Assembly: GCA_937894515.1 (NCBI GenBank)
Contig: CALCRH010000195.1
Coordinates: forward strand, 1-7,733
Origin: an uncultured Clostridia bacterium
GTDB taxonomy: Bacteria > Bacillota > Clostridia > Oscillospirales > Oscillospiraceae
Direction: 5' to 3'
Length of the DNA stretch: 7,733 bases
Positions 1 through 5,784 of this stretch are shown here, one piece after another; position 1 is the stretch's first letter; each line of letters starts with the position of its first letter. Both the position numbers and the translations under genes were made by a program. The notes beneath the pieces were generated by a model. That model did not search any database. It worked only from the letters and a program-made list of their open reading frames with translations, and had not been told where the DNA came from.

Positions 1-3000
1 GACTTGTGAAATGCGCGTTCAGGGTCGATGCTCTTGCCGCCGCATATTCCTCCGGAGTAAGCGCCGCGTACAGCTCCTGAAACTCGGAAGCCCAATTCTC
101 CTTGGTTTCGTCGAAAGCGTCTGCAAGCCCGCCCCAGCCGACATATTTAGATAGGACTTCCTGCTCCTCCGGGGTTGCCTGTCTGCCCTCAAACTCCAAT
201 TCTTTCAGAAGATTGATGGCATCCATGTTCATGCGGAACTTTGCCTTTGCGCCGCCTTCGCCCAAATGCTCATCCGTAATGCGGAAGTTTTCGGGCGGCG
301 GGTTGATTGGCGCGGGTGGCTCCTTTTCGGGGATATGAAGCGTCTGAATCTCAATGTCATAAGGCAGATGGTTTTCCTCTGCGGGATAGATAGCAACCGT
401 TTCCGTCGTATAGGCAGGCTTCGTCTGCGGATAGCGTTCCATCAATCGCGCAAAGTTTTCGCGGCTTTCGGAACGGGAGATCGGGTACGTCAGAAACGGG
501 TCACGGAGGCGAATATCGAATGTTCCGATGTCCTCAATGACAAACGGCTTACCGTCCTCCAAATAGATGGTATCACCAACGGAATACGAGAAAGAGGGTT
601 CCGCGATTTCAGGCAACAGATCTGCGGCAGGTTCTTTGGGCTGAATGACGGCAAACAGTCCGTCGTCCAAATGCGCGTCGAACTGCGAGCGCAGAATCTC
701 AACGGGTTCTTGCTCCACGTCCGGGAAAGTGTAATACACATAATCGGCATCAACGTTTTCAATGACGATCTCGGATTTTCCGTCTGCTTCGTTTCCGATG
801 CTGACGTGATCGCCCGCATGGTACAGTTTTCCCTCCGGGGTAGAAAAGGCGTTTGAAGCCTGCTCCATTGCGGCGATCTGTTCCGTGGGGGGTTGTCCTT
901 TGATCTGTGCTTCGTCAATATCCCGCCCGATTTTCAGGAAGGTGACGCGGTGTTCTTGCAGAAATTCGTCGCCGTGGTAGCAGACCGGCGAAGCAATCAC
1001 CACACCCTGATCGTCGCGGAGCTTCGGCACATCGCCGAAATCCGTTTCACTGCCAAAACTGATCGGGGCATAAAAATAGAGCGTGTTTCCGCGCTCTCCG
1101 AGGTATTCTGCGATATTCTTCTGCTGTTCCGGGAACCGTCCGTCATTCATGAGCTGGAGCAAGCGTCTTTGCACCTGCGCCCATTTCAGCGTGACTTCCG
1201 AATTGGTTCCGGCAAGGGAGATATGAAGCGGCTCGTTTACATTGCCTCCATATTCCTGACTGAGCCATGCCGCCGCGCCGCGCTCTCTGCCATGCTCACG
1301 CATATAGGAGAACATACGGCTTTGGCTGTCCGTGTCTCCGTTCCAGTTAAGAAGAGCCTCATCAATATCTTCCTGCGTCAGCTCGCGTTTCGGTTCTTCC
1401 TCCGCTCTGTTGCCGGGGAAAGCACGGTAGCCGTCCGCGCCGAACTCGGCTTCATAGGCATCCGTTGCGCGTTCGGCTTCGTGGTCGATGGAAAGCATGG
1501 TGTATGCATGACGCTCATGGGTGTCCTCATTAACGGCAGAGATCGTCACATCATGCTTATCCCGGAGCTTTTCAACGTATTCTTCCAGTTTCCACGCCGG
1601 GATGCCGCACATATCCACACGTCCGACATCGGGTATTCTGCGGGAGGTCAGATACAGGTCAAGTTCATCGGCGGCTGTCTTGGCATCTTCGCCGTACATT
1701 TCAAAGAAATCGCCCACCTGATAGAGAACTATATCGTCTGGGTGCGCTTCTTTTACGCTGTTGTACGCTGTCGGAGTGTCATGAATCGCTTTGTACTTTT
1801 CCTGCTCCAGCGGGGTCAGATAGCGGTCTTTGGCAATCAGATCGTCTATGTGGTTCACCACGTTCGTCCATGAGAGCATTACATCGGCGCAGTCCGCTTT
1901 TCTGAAACGCTCGCCTTTGGCGCTGTGATCTTCATCGGTATGGGGCGCGCCGGAGAGCGCGTGACTTCTGCCGCCCGTGCCGTATTCCTCTTTGAGAAAA
2001 TTCGCCTTTTCCTTGGTAGTGTGCGTTTGGCTGAAATATTCAAAGATACGGAGCTTTCCGCCCTCCATGCCGCTGCCGCCGGAGATTGCTTCGTTGATTT
2101 CATCCTCCGTAATGAACGGATAGACTGTCGGCAGCTCGGCAAGATCAGTGCGATACTCTGTACGGGGCAGATTCAAGTCCAGCAGTTTTTGGAGCATTTG
2201 ATCCGGTCTATGATAGTGAAAGCGCATCAGGCTGTGGTCATCACCGTAGGCGATCATAAACGCATTGACCTGCGGGATCAGATTGTTGCGGAACTCCGGG
2301 TCTCCGATCTTCTCGGCAAGCCTTGCCGTCTCATCGAGGAAACCGCCTCCGCGCAGTTCGTCAATTCTGCCGAGATAGCCGACCTCATGCGCGTCCTCGC
2401 TCATATCGTGATAGAGATACCAAAGGGACTGCGCGATCTGCTGACGCTCATGGCTTTCAGCTTCCGCGAGTTCCGCGTTGGTAGCAAAGGAACCGGCTTC
2501 CAGCATTTCACCGATATGCTTTGCGGCATCCTCCCACGGAACGATCTGTGCAGACTGCGTATATCGGGCGGTATTGCCGCGGGCAAGATGAATACCGTCG
2601 TCGCCGTACCATGCGGAAATATCCCCGTGATCGGTATGGAGGCCGAAGCCGCCGTGATACTGTCCTTTGAGAAAAGCCGCAAGCTCGTCATTGCTTCTGC
2701 CCTTGGCATACTCCGCAACGATGTTCATGCGGCTAAAATCTGTATTGCCCCCGTTTCGGAGCATTTGGTCAATATCGTCTTGGGCAAAGGAAAAAGCGAA
2801 GGGCGTATCGGGTACGCTCTCCGCTTCGGTAATCCTCTGCATTTGTTCGGCTTCTGTCGGGAAAAAGGAAAGCTGCTCGGCAGGAGCTTGTTCGGGATTT
2901 ATGCGAAAACCAATTCTCTGAGGATCACTTCCTCCGCCTGTGCCTTGCAGTTGTTCATCAGTCCCACCCATTTCATCGGGTCGCTCTGTTTCAGTTCTTC

Positions 3001-4027
3001 CGTCACGCCCGCTGCTTTCATCAGTGACCGCATCATCAGCTCCAGTCGACTGTTCACCGTCTCGTCGATCTCTTTCAGGTGCGGGTACAGGGTTTCGCTG
3101 AGAATCATCTGATTCCACAGGATCGGGTGTTCCTCTTTGAGATACTTCTTCCGCATCCTCCCGTACTTGCCGAGCGGCGTCTGCGTCTGTTCGTTCAGGC
3201 TCAGATTGGGAATCTGATAATCTCCGTTCTTCGTGTAGGTCAGTTCGTTCATGGCTGGCGCTCCTTTCCGTGATTTTCTCACACTCATAATTTTTGATGG
3301 CAATTTCAACGGTTCTCAACACCTGCTCGCTGGTTTCGCTGACTGCCGTTCCCAATACGGCAACGGTTGCAGGAGTATTGAAGTCAAAGACATTTAAGAA
3401 ATCCTCATGCTCAAAGTAGTCCTCCGGGGCAAGCCCGCAGCGGGACATAAGGGCGTAGGTGGTGCTGACCACAGCGGCATTCCGAAAGGCAACGCCGCTG
3501 TTGAAATTATCATATTCTTCTAAAAACGAATCGTCAACGATGCCGCAGATGTCACGCTGGTTATTGTTCCAGTATTCATCTACAAGCTGTGTCGCGATTT
3601 TTTCAAGCTGATCGGCAAGACCTTCGCCGCCGCTGACTTCAAAGCGACGTTCCAGTGCCGAAGAAACAGCGTCCGCGTGCTCATCACGGTATTCCCAAAG
3701 GAAAGGACGGCGAGATCGCTCATCGCCGCCCGTGTCCGCTACGTCAAAGACGTATTTGATTTTGGGGTTATCGCCGGAAGTGTCCAGAAGCGCAATGCCC
3801 TTGGAGCCGCGCCGCACATAACGGCGCATCTGCGTATTCCAAAGGTCATAGTCTGCGCAGGCGGTGGCGTCCGGTCGCTGGGCAAAGATCATAAGCTGCT
3901 CGTTGTACGGGTACTTATATAACCTTGCCGCCGTTTCTAAAAACGCCGTCCAGAACTGAAAACTGCCGGTTATCTGCTTTGCCGTGTGGTCTGCCATCTG
4001 CGAATAAAACTGTATTTTACTCGGCAT
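1..4027 (-). CDS. Giant multidomain helicase/DNA-methylase-type polyvalent protein, N-terminal 1342 residues (3' end beyond window)
   Basis: The frame is open from the ATG at 4027-4025 to the left edge, and I translated it continuously without a frameshift. This start is chosen because AAAAGGAGG lies 8 nt upstream. Residues 1-250 form a conserved N-domain with an ArdC-N-like patch (RRYVRRGSKGIALLD, 68-82, then YVFDVADTG, 92-100). Residues about 255-380 are a hydrophilic linker overprinted by tnpV. Three divergent copies of one repeat follow at about 411-516, 638-742 and 883-966. A MutS domain-I-like module lies at about 757-835. Two beta-rich segments centre on GD at 1072-1073 and 1151-1152. 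From F1248 (FRITDEHLGEGG) and Y1295 (YVGWGGL) to the edge (ARASTLNAHFTS) the sequence matches the front of the N6-methylase/SNF2-helicase core of this family. The catalytic methylase and helicase motifs are outside the window, so activity cannot be judged here. The probable role, by inference from the family, is processing or protecting element DNA during transfer. An alternative in-frame ATG at 4072-4070 would add 15 residues but lacks a good ribosome binding site. Confidence 0.9.
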   Translation of the reverse strand, partial: MPSKIQFYSQMADHTAKQITGSFQFWTAFLETAARLYKYPYNEQLMIFAQRPDATACADYDLWNTQMRRYVRRGSKGIALLDTSGDNPKIKYVFDVADTGGDERSRRPFLWEYRDEHADAVSSALERRFEVSGGEGLADQLEKIATQLVDEYWNNNQRDICGIVDDSFLEEYDNFNSGVAFRNAAVVSTTYALMSRCGLAPEDYFEHEDFLNVFDFNTPATVAVLGTAVSETSEQVLRTVEIAIKNYECEKITERSASHERTDLHEERRLSDSQSEPERTDADAARQVREDAEEVSQRGTPDPVESDDSQRNPVPAPERDRRDGEQSTGADDAVTDESSGRDGRTETERPDEMGGTDEQLQGTGGGSDPQRIGFRINPEQAPAEQLSFFPTEAEQMQRITEAESVPDTPFAFSFAQDDIDQMLRNGGNTDFSRMNIVAEYAKGRSNDELAAFLKGQYHGGFGLHTDHGDISAWYGDDGIHLARGNTARYTQSAQIVPWEDAAKHIGEMLEAGSFATNAELAEAESHERQQIAQSLWYLYHDMSEDAHEVGYLGRIDELRGGGFLDETARLAEKIGDPEFRNNLIPQVNAFMIAYGDDHSLMRFHYHRPDQMLQKLLDLNLPRTEYRTDLAELPTVYPFITEDEINEAISGGSGMEGGKLRIFEYFSQTHTTKEKANFLKEEYGTGGRSHALSGAPHTDEDHSAKGERFRKADCADVMLSWTNVVNHIDDLIAKDRYLTPLEQEKYKAIHDTPTAYNSVKEAHPDDIVLYQVGDFFEMYGEDAKTAADELDLYLTSRRIPDVGRVDMCGIPAWKLEEYVEKLRDKHDVTISAVNEDTHERHAYTMLSIDHEAERATDAYEAEFGADGYRAFPGNRAEEEPKRELTQEDIDEALLNWNGDTDSQSRMFSYMREHGRERGAAAWLSQEYGGNVNEPLHISLAGTNSEVTLKWAQVQRRLLQLMNDGRFPEQQKNIAEYLGERGNTLYFYAPISFGSETDFGDVPKLRDDQGVVIASPVCYHGDEFLQEHRVTFLKIGRDIDEAQIKGQPPTEQIAAMEQASNAFSTPEGKLYHAGDHVSIGNEADGKSEIVIENVDADYVYYTFPDVEQEPVEILRSQFDAHLDDGLFAVIQPKEPAADLLPEIAEPSFSYSVGDTIYLEDGKPFVIEDIGTFDIRLRDPFLTYPISRSESRENFARLMERYPQTKPAYTTETVAIYPAEENHLPYDIEIQTLHIPEKEPPAPINPPPENFRITDEHLGEGGAKAKFRMNMDAINLLKELEFEGRQATPEEQEVLSKYVGWGGLADAFDETKENWASEFQELYAALTPEEYAAARASTLNAHFTS
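1130..2797 (-). repeat. Three divergent copies of one protein repeat in the giant protein
   Basis: Copy 1 (residues about 411-516), copy 2 (about 638-742) and copy 3 (about 883-966) share a pattern. Each opens with an acidic helix start (DDIDQML, DEINEAI, EDIDEAL). About 35-40 residues later comes AAFLKGQYHGG, ANFLKEEYGTGG or AAWLSQEYGGN. A final Trp-led helix ends in a short Gly/Asp turn plus aromatic: W498 to EAGSF, W720 to AKDRYL, W949 to NDGRF. The copies are too diverged to be DNA repeats; the similarity is at protein level only. The MutS-like module sits between copies 2 and 3. The function of the repeat is not known to me. Confidence 0.65.
1523..1759 (-). other. MutS domain-I-like (mismatch-recognition fold) module inside the giant protein
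   Basis: Giant-protein residues about 757-835 read like the N-terminal domain of MutS. VLYQVGDFFEMYGEDAKTA aligns with the GDFYELFYDDAKRA region of E. coli MutS, and CGIPAWKLEEYVEKL aligns with the MutS segment AGIPYHAVENYLAKL. The Phe-x-Glu pair that contacts mismatched bases in MutS is kept here as F774-F775-E776. None of the MutS connector, clamp or ATPase domains follows; the next module is repeat copy 3. I recalled the MutS sequence from memory and did not compute an alignment. Binding to distorted or mismatched DNA is an inference. Confidence 0.75.
2899..3252 (-). CDS. tnpV: TnpV-family transposon-encoded protein, fully nested in the giant gene (+1 frame)
   Basis: This is a 117-residue protein starting MNELTYTKNGDYQIPNLSL, with the TnpV-family hallmarks GKYGRMRKKYLKE, HPILWNQMILSETLYPHL and DPMKWVGLMNNCKAQAEEVI. 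Length and start match the family as I remember it. AAAGGAG lies exactly 8 nt before the ATG. An upstream in-frame ATG at 3309 would add 19 residues with no family resemblance, so 3252 is preferred. The gene lies entirely inside the giant gene, shifted +1, opposite residues about 259-377 of that protein. Its codon use is ordinary (CTG for most leucines, AAG/AAA, GAG/GAA), whereas the giant frame over the same bases is rich in CGA, AGA, ACA and TCA. This suggests the TnpV frame is under protein-level selection. TnpV is a named family from Tn4451-type elements; its biochemical role is not established to my knowledge. Confidence 0.88.
   Translation of the reverse strand: MNELTYTKNGDYQIPNLSLNEQTQTPLGKYGRMRKKYLKEEHPILWNQMILSETLYPHLKEIDETVNSRLELMMRSLMKAAGVTEELKQSDPMKWVGLMNNCKAQAEEVILRELVFA
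3261..3267 (-). promoter_or_regulatory. Shine-Dalgarno sequence of the nested tnpV gene
   Basis: On the minus strand AAAGGAG precedes the TnpV ATG with an 8-nt gap. It lies inside giant-gene codons (ITERSAS), so it shows independent translation initiation within a longer coding frame. It decides the TnpV start at 3252. Confidence 0.8.
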
Positions 4028-4035
4028 TTCTGCTT

Positions 4036-4044
4036 CCTCCTTTT
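4036..4044 (-). promoter_or_regulatory. Shine-Dalgarno sequence deciding the giant-gene start
   Basis: AAAAGGAGG on the minus strand sits 8 nt before the ATG at 4027-4025. The in-frame ATG at 4072-4070 has nothing comparable, so the start giving MPSKIQFYSQ is preferred. Confidence 0.85.
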
Positions 4045-4057
4045 CAGTTTTTCTACG

Positions 4058-4085
4058 AAAAAAGCGTCTCATCAAAAGGCGCTTT
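4058..4085 (-). terminator. Weak terminator-like hairpin after the ATPase gene
   Basis: On the minus strand AAAGCG (4085-4080) pairs with CGCTTT (4066-4061), and the T run continues to 4058. The stem is only 6 bp and the free U tail is about 3 nt, so it is at best a leaky terminator between the ATPase gene (stop at 4130) and the giant gene. The alternative giant-gene ATG at 4072-4070 lies in its loop. It could equally be chance. Confidence 0.28.
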
Positions 4086-4129
4086 CGTTCGGAAATCAAA
4101 TATTAGTTTTTATGTTTGAAAATCCATGC

Positions 4130-5404
4130 TCAGAACAGAGAGACCTCTCCGAGCAGAAAATCCATAAGGTTACAATGGAAAAATCCATTGTCATCATAGT
4201 AGTTATGCGGAATATCCATACGAATCACGATCTTTTTGAAATAGTCTCCTGTGAGTTGCAGCGATCTCAGCTCCGTGTCCTCTTTCTGTTCCGTATCCAT
4301 TTGCCACGCAGACTGGATATAGAGTCGGCGATCTCCGTCATTTACCACAAAATCAATCTCACGGGATATTTTCTCGTTGCCCGTTCGCTCCGTTACTTGA
4401 CCGACATCTACGGAATACCCACGTTTCACAAGCTCATTGTAGATGATGTTTTCCATGATATGACCGGGATCATATTGCCTGTAATTCAGTCTGGCATTAC
4501 GGAGTCCGATGTCCGTATAGTAGTATTTGTTCGGGTAATTAAAGTAGGTTTTCCCTTTTACATCATACCGTTTTGCGAGGGCAATCAAAAATGCGTTCAT
4601 GGTGTGCGTCAAATAGTCGGAGATCATTTTTGAGTTTACGTTCTCATGCCGCATGGACGTCAGCGCATTGGCAATGTTTGTAGGATTGGTAAGAGAGCCA
4701 ACTTGAGAAGCAACATAATCCAAAACGTCATTCAGAATGTCCTCCCGCTTCAATCCGTTTCTCTCTACAATATCCTTCACATACAGCTCCTCATAGAGAT
4801 TGGTCAGGTACGTTTTTTTGTCCTTTTCGTCGGACAATAGCGCAATGCGGGGCATTCCTCCGTAAAGCATATATTGATCGAGAGCCGCTTTTGCCTCTCC
4901 GCCGATATAAGAATAGTACTCTTCAAAGGACAGCGGATAAACATGAATCTGTGTTGCACGGCCACGGAACTCTGTCGCTATATCCTTGGAAAGCATCCGT
5001 GAATTACTGCCTGTAACATAAACATCAAGATTCTTATAGCTCTTGAGTTCGTTCAGCATATCATAGATGGTTACTTCGATACCGCCGTTTTCTGCATCAA
5101 CAACAGTGGACGTGAACTGTACTTCATCGACCAGTAGGAAGAATTGCTCACCTTTATGCCCTTCAAGTACCTGCTCCACATATTCACAGAGAGTAATGGG
5201 GTTGCGGAATTTATAATACTTCCGCTGATCCAGCTCAATTTTGATAATGTGATCTTCAGGCATGTTTTGCGCAAGAAGATACTCATAAAAAAGGTTAAAC
5301 AGCAGTACAGACTTCCCACAGCGCCGGATACCGGTTATGACTTTGATTTCTCCGTTCCACATATTGTGAATCAATCGGTCAAGGTAATAATCTCGTTTAA
5401 TCAT
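4130..5404 (-). CDS. P-loop ATPase of the AAA_14/DUF4143 type
   Basis: This 424-residue protein has the usual length and layout of this family. The Walker A motif is GIRRCGKS (residues 25-32, Lys31). Walker B is FFLLVDEVQ (residues 88-96, acidic pair D93-E94). A sensor-like VTGSNSRML (130-138) is followed by the typical EFRGR...VYPLSFEEY stretch (145-163). The C-terminal half resembles DUF4143 and ends in a restriction-nuclease-like pattern: ENIIYNELVKRGY (319-330), then EIDFV (349-353), then LYIQSA (361-366). AGGTGA about 7 nt upstream supports the ATG at 5404-5402. The gene has its own promoter and interrupts the spacing between the TTRAP gene and the giant gene. It is AT-richer: a hand count of 4201-4260 gives 23 G+C of 60, against 35 of 60 at 1441-1500. 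Cargo status is inferred from this. Many such ATPases exist in bacteria and archaea with no settled function; substrate unknown. Confidence 0.9.
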   Translation of the reverse strand: MIKRDYYLDRLIHNMWNGEIKVITGIRRCGKSVLLFNLFYEYLLAQNMPEDHIIKIELDQRKYYKFRNPITLCEYVEQVLEGHKGEQFFLLVDEVQFTSTVVDAENGGIEVTIYDMLNELKSYKNLDVYVTGSNSRMLSKDIATEFRGRATQIHVYPLSFEEYYSYIGGEAKAALDQYMLYGGMPRIALLSDEKDKKTYLTNLYEELYVKDIVERNGLKREDILNDVLDYVASQVGSLTNPTNIANALTSMRHENVNSKMISDYLTHTMNAFLIALAKRYDVKGKTYFNYPNKYYYTDIGLRNARLNYRQYDPGHIMENIIYNELVKRGYSVDVGQVTERTGNEKISREIDFVVNDGDRRLYIQSAWQMDTEQKEDTELRSLQLTGDYFKKIVIRMDIPHNYYDDNGFFHCNLMDFLLGEVSLF

Positions 5405-5438
5405 GTCTGTTCACCTCAAACTTTGGACGTATTTGCCG

Positions 5439-5450
5439 TAAGTATGATAT
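5439..5450. promoter_or_regulatory. Degenerate half-site of the upstream inverted repeat, at the predicted transcription start
   Basis: The plus strand reads TAAGTATGATAT here. The right arm of the inverted repeat at 5532-5546 contains TAAGTTTATGATA, so this is the same string with two bases missing. It lies just downstream of the -10 box at 5452-5457 and covers the expected transcription start near 5445. It could be an operator half-site, but such short AT-rich matches can arise by chance. Confidence 0.35.
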
Positions 5451-5451
5451 G

Positions 5452-5480
5452 AGTATAGCGCAATGATGAAGAAAAATCAA
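5452..5480 (-). promoter_or_regulatory. Sigma-A-type promoter for the ATPase gene
   Basis: On the minus strand TTGATT (5480-5475) is followed after exactly 17 nt by TATACT (5457-5452). This gives 4/6 and 5/6 matches to the -35 and -10 consensus with ideal spacing. The predicted start near 5445 leaves about 40 nt of leader before the ATPase ATG, including its ribosome binding site. This gives the ATPase transcription independent of the upstream operon, and possibly supplies the giant gene by read-through. Confidence 0.7.
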
Positions 5481-5506
5481 TACGTTAGACTGACTGCCAC
5501 AACTTT

Positions 5507-5546
5507 TATCATAAACTTAGGGCGGAAATGTCCTAAGTTTATGATA
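5507..5546. repeat. Perfect 15-bp inverted repeat with 10-bp spacer
   Basis: The left arm TATCATAAACTTAGG (5507-5521) is the exact reverse complement of the right arm CCTAAGTTTATGATA (5532-5546), separated by 5522-5531. It lies between the TTRAP stop and the ATPase promoter, roughly 60-100 bp upstream of the predicted ATPase start. Neither strand has a T run after it, and the stem is AT-rich, so an intrinsic terminator is unlikely. A protein-binding palindrome or a scar or end of the insertion that brought the ATPase are the likelier readings. A weaker outer pair, AACTTTT (5501-5507) and AAAAGTT (5558-5564), flanks it asymmetrically. Confidence 0.85.
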
Positions 5547-5562
5547 TGTGAAACGGGAAAAG

Positions 5563-5784
5563 TTATTCATTAAAATCCGGGAACAGATCGAGCGCGTCAA
5601 ATTCGCTGTCGCTCATCTTTTGGAGCATGGTAATGGGGCTGTCGGTCAGCTCCATAAGCTCCGTTTCATCCGGCGCGAGGTAACTGCGCATTTCGGTAAG
5701 CGCCTGTATGCTGCCGGTACGATCTCCGGCGTTATATAGGCTCATAAGCTGCTGTTGTTCAAACGTAATACTATCTTTCATCAT
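5563..5784 (-). CDS. TTRAP-family putative transposon-transfer assisting protein
   Basis: This 73-residue acidic protein has the family pattern as I remember it: an N-terminal helix, LMSLYNAGDRTG, LTEMRSYLAPDETELMEL, and an end in MSDSEFDALDLFPDF. The length is normal for the family. Its start overlaps the stop of the ArdC-like gene as ATGA (5784-5781), so translation is probably coupled. AAAGGGA stands only about 4 nt before the first ATG and 7 nt before the directly following second ATG (5781-5779), so either methionine may be used. The name reflects co-occurrence with conjugative transposons; no biochemical activity is established to my knowledge. The downstream neighbour in related elements is, I believe, the giant gene, which here is displaced by the ATPase. 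Confidence 0.85.
   Translation of the reverse strand: MMKDSITFEQQQLMSLYNAGDRTGSIQALTEMRSYLAPDETELMELTDSPITMLQKMSDSEFDALDLFPDFNE

Noticed and set aside
490..918. Minus-strand 142-codon frame in a second register of the giant gene
   Set aside because: Unlike the tnpV overlap, its product (Arg/Ser/Pro-rich) matches no family I know and has no convincing Shine-Dalgarno. The giant frame here has normal composition.
893..1873. Plus-strand open frame of 326 codons
   Set aside because: Same cause: exact antisense codon register to the giant gene opposite the MutS-like module and repeat 3. No credible domain and no good ribosome binding site.
1925..3112. Plus-strand open frame of 395 codons
   Set aside because: It shares codon boundaries with the giant gene on the other strand, so it stays open merely because that gene seldom uses TTA, CTA or TCA codons. 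The product resembles nothing known to me, and the opposing frame encodes clear domains.
3986..4633. Plus-strand open frame of 215 codons
   Set aside because: It runs antisense across the end of the ATPase, the spacer and the giant-gene start, and has no family resemblance. The ATPase and giant frames explain this DNA.
5507..5546. Inverted repeat read as an intrinsic terminator for the TTRAP operon
   Set aside because: AT-rich stem and no T tract following on either strand.
4028..5562. Target-site duplication or terminal repeats bounding the ATPase insertion
   Set aside because: I compared the spacer at 5405-5562 with 4028-4129 and saw no convincing matching direct or inverted repeat, so exact insertion ends cannot be given.
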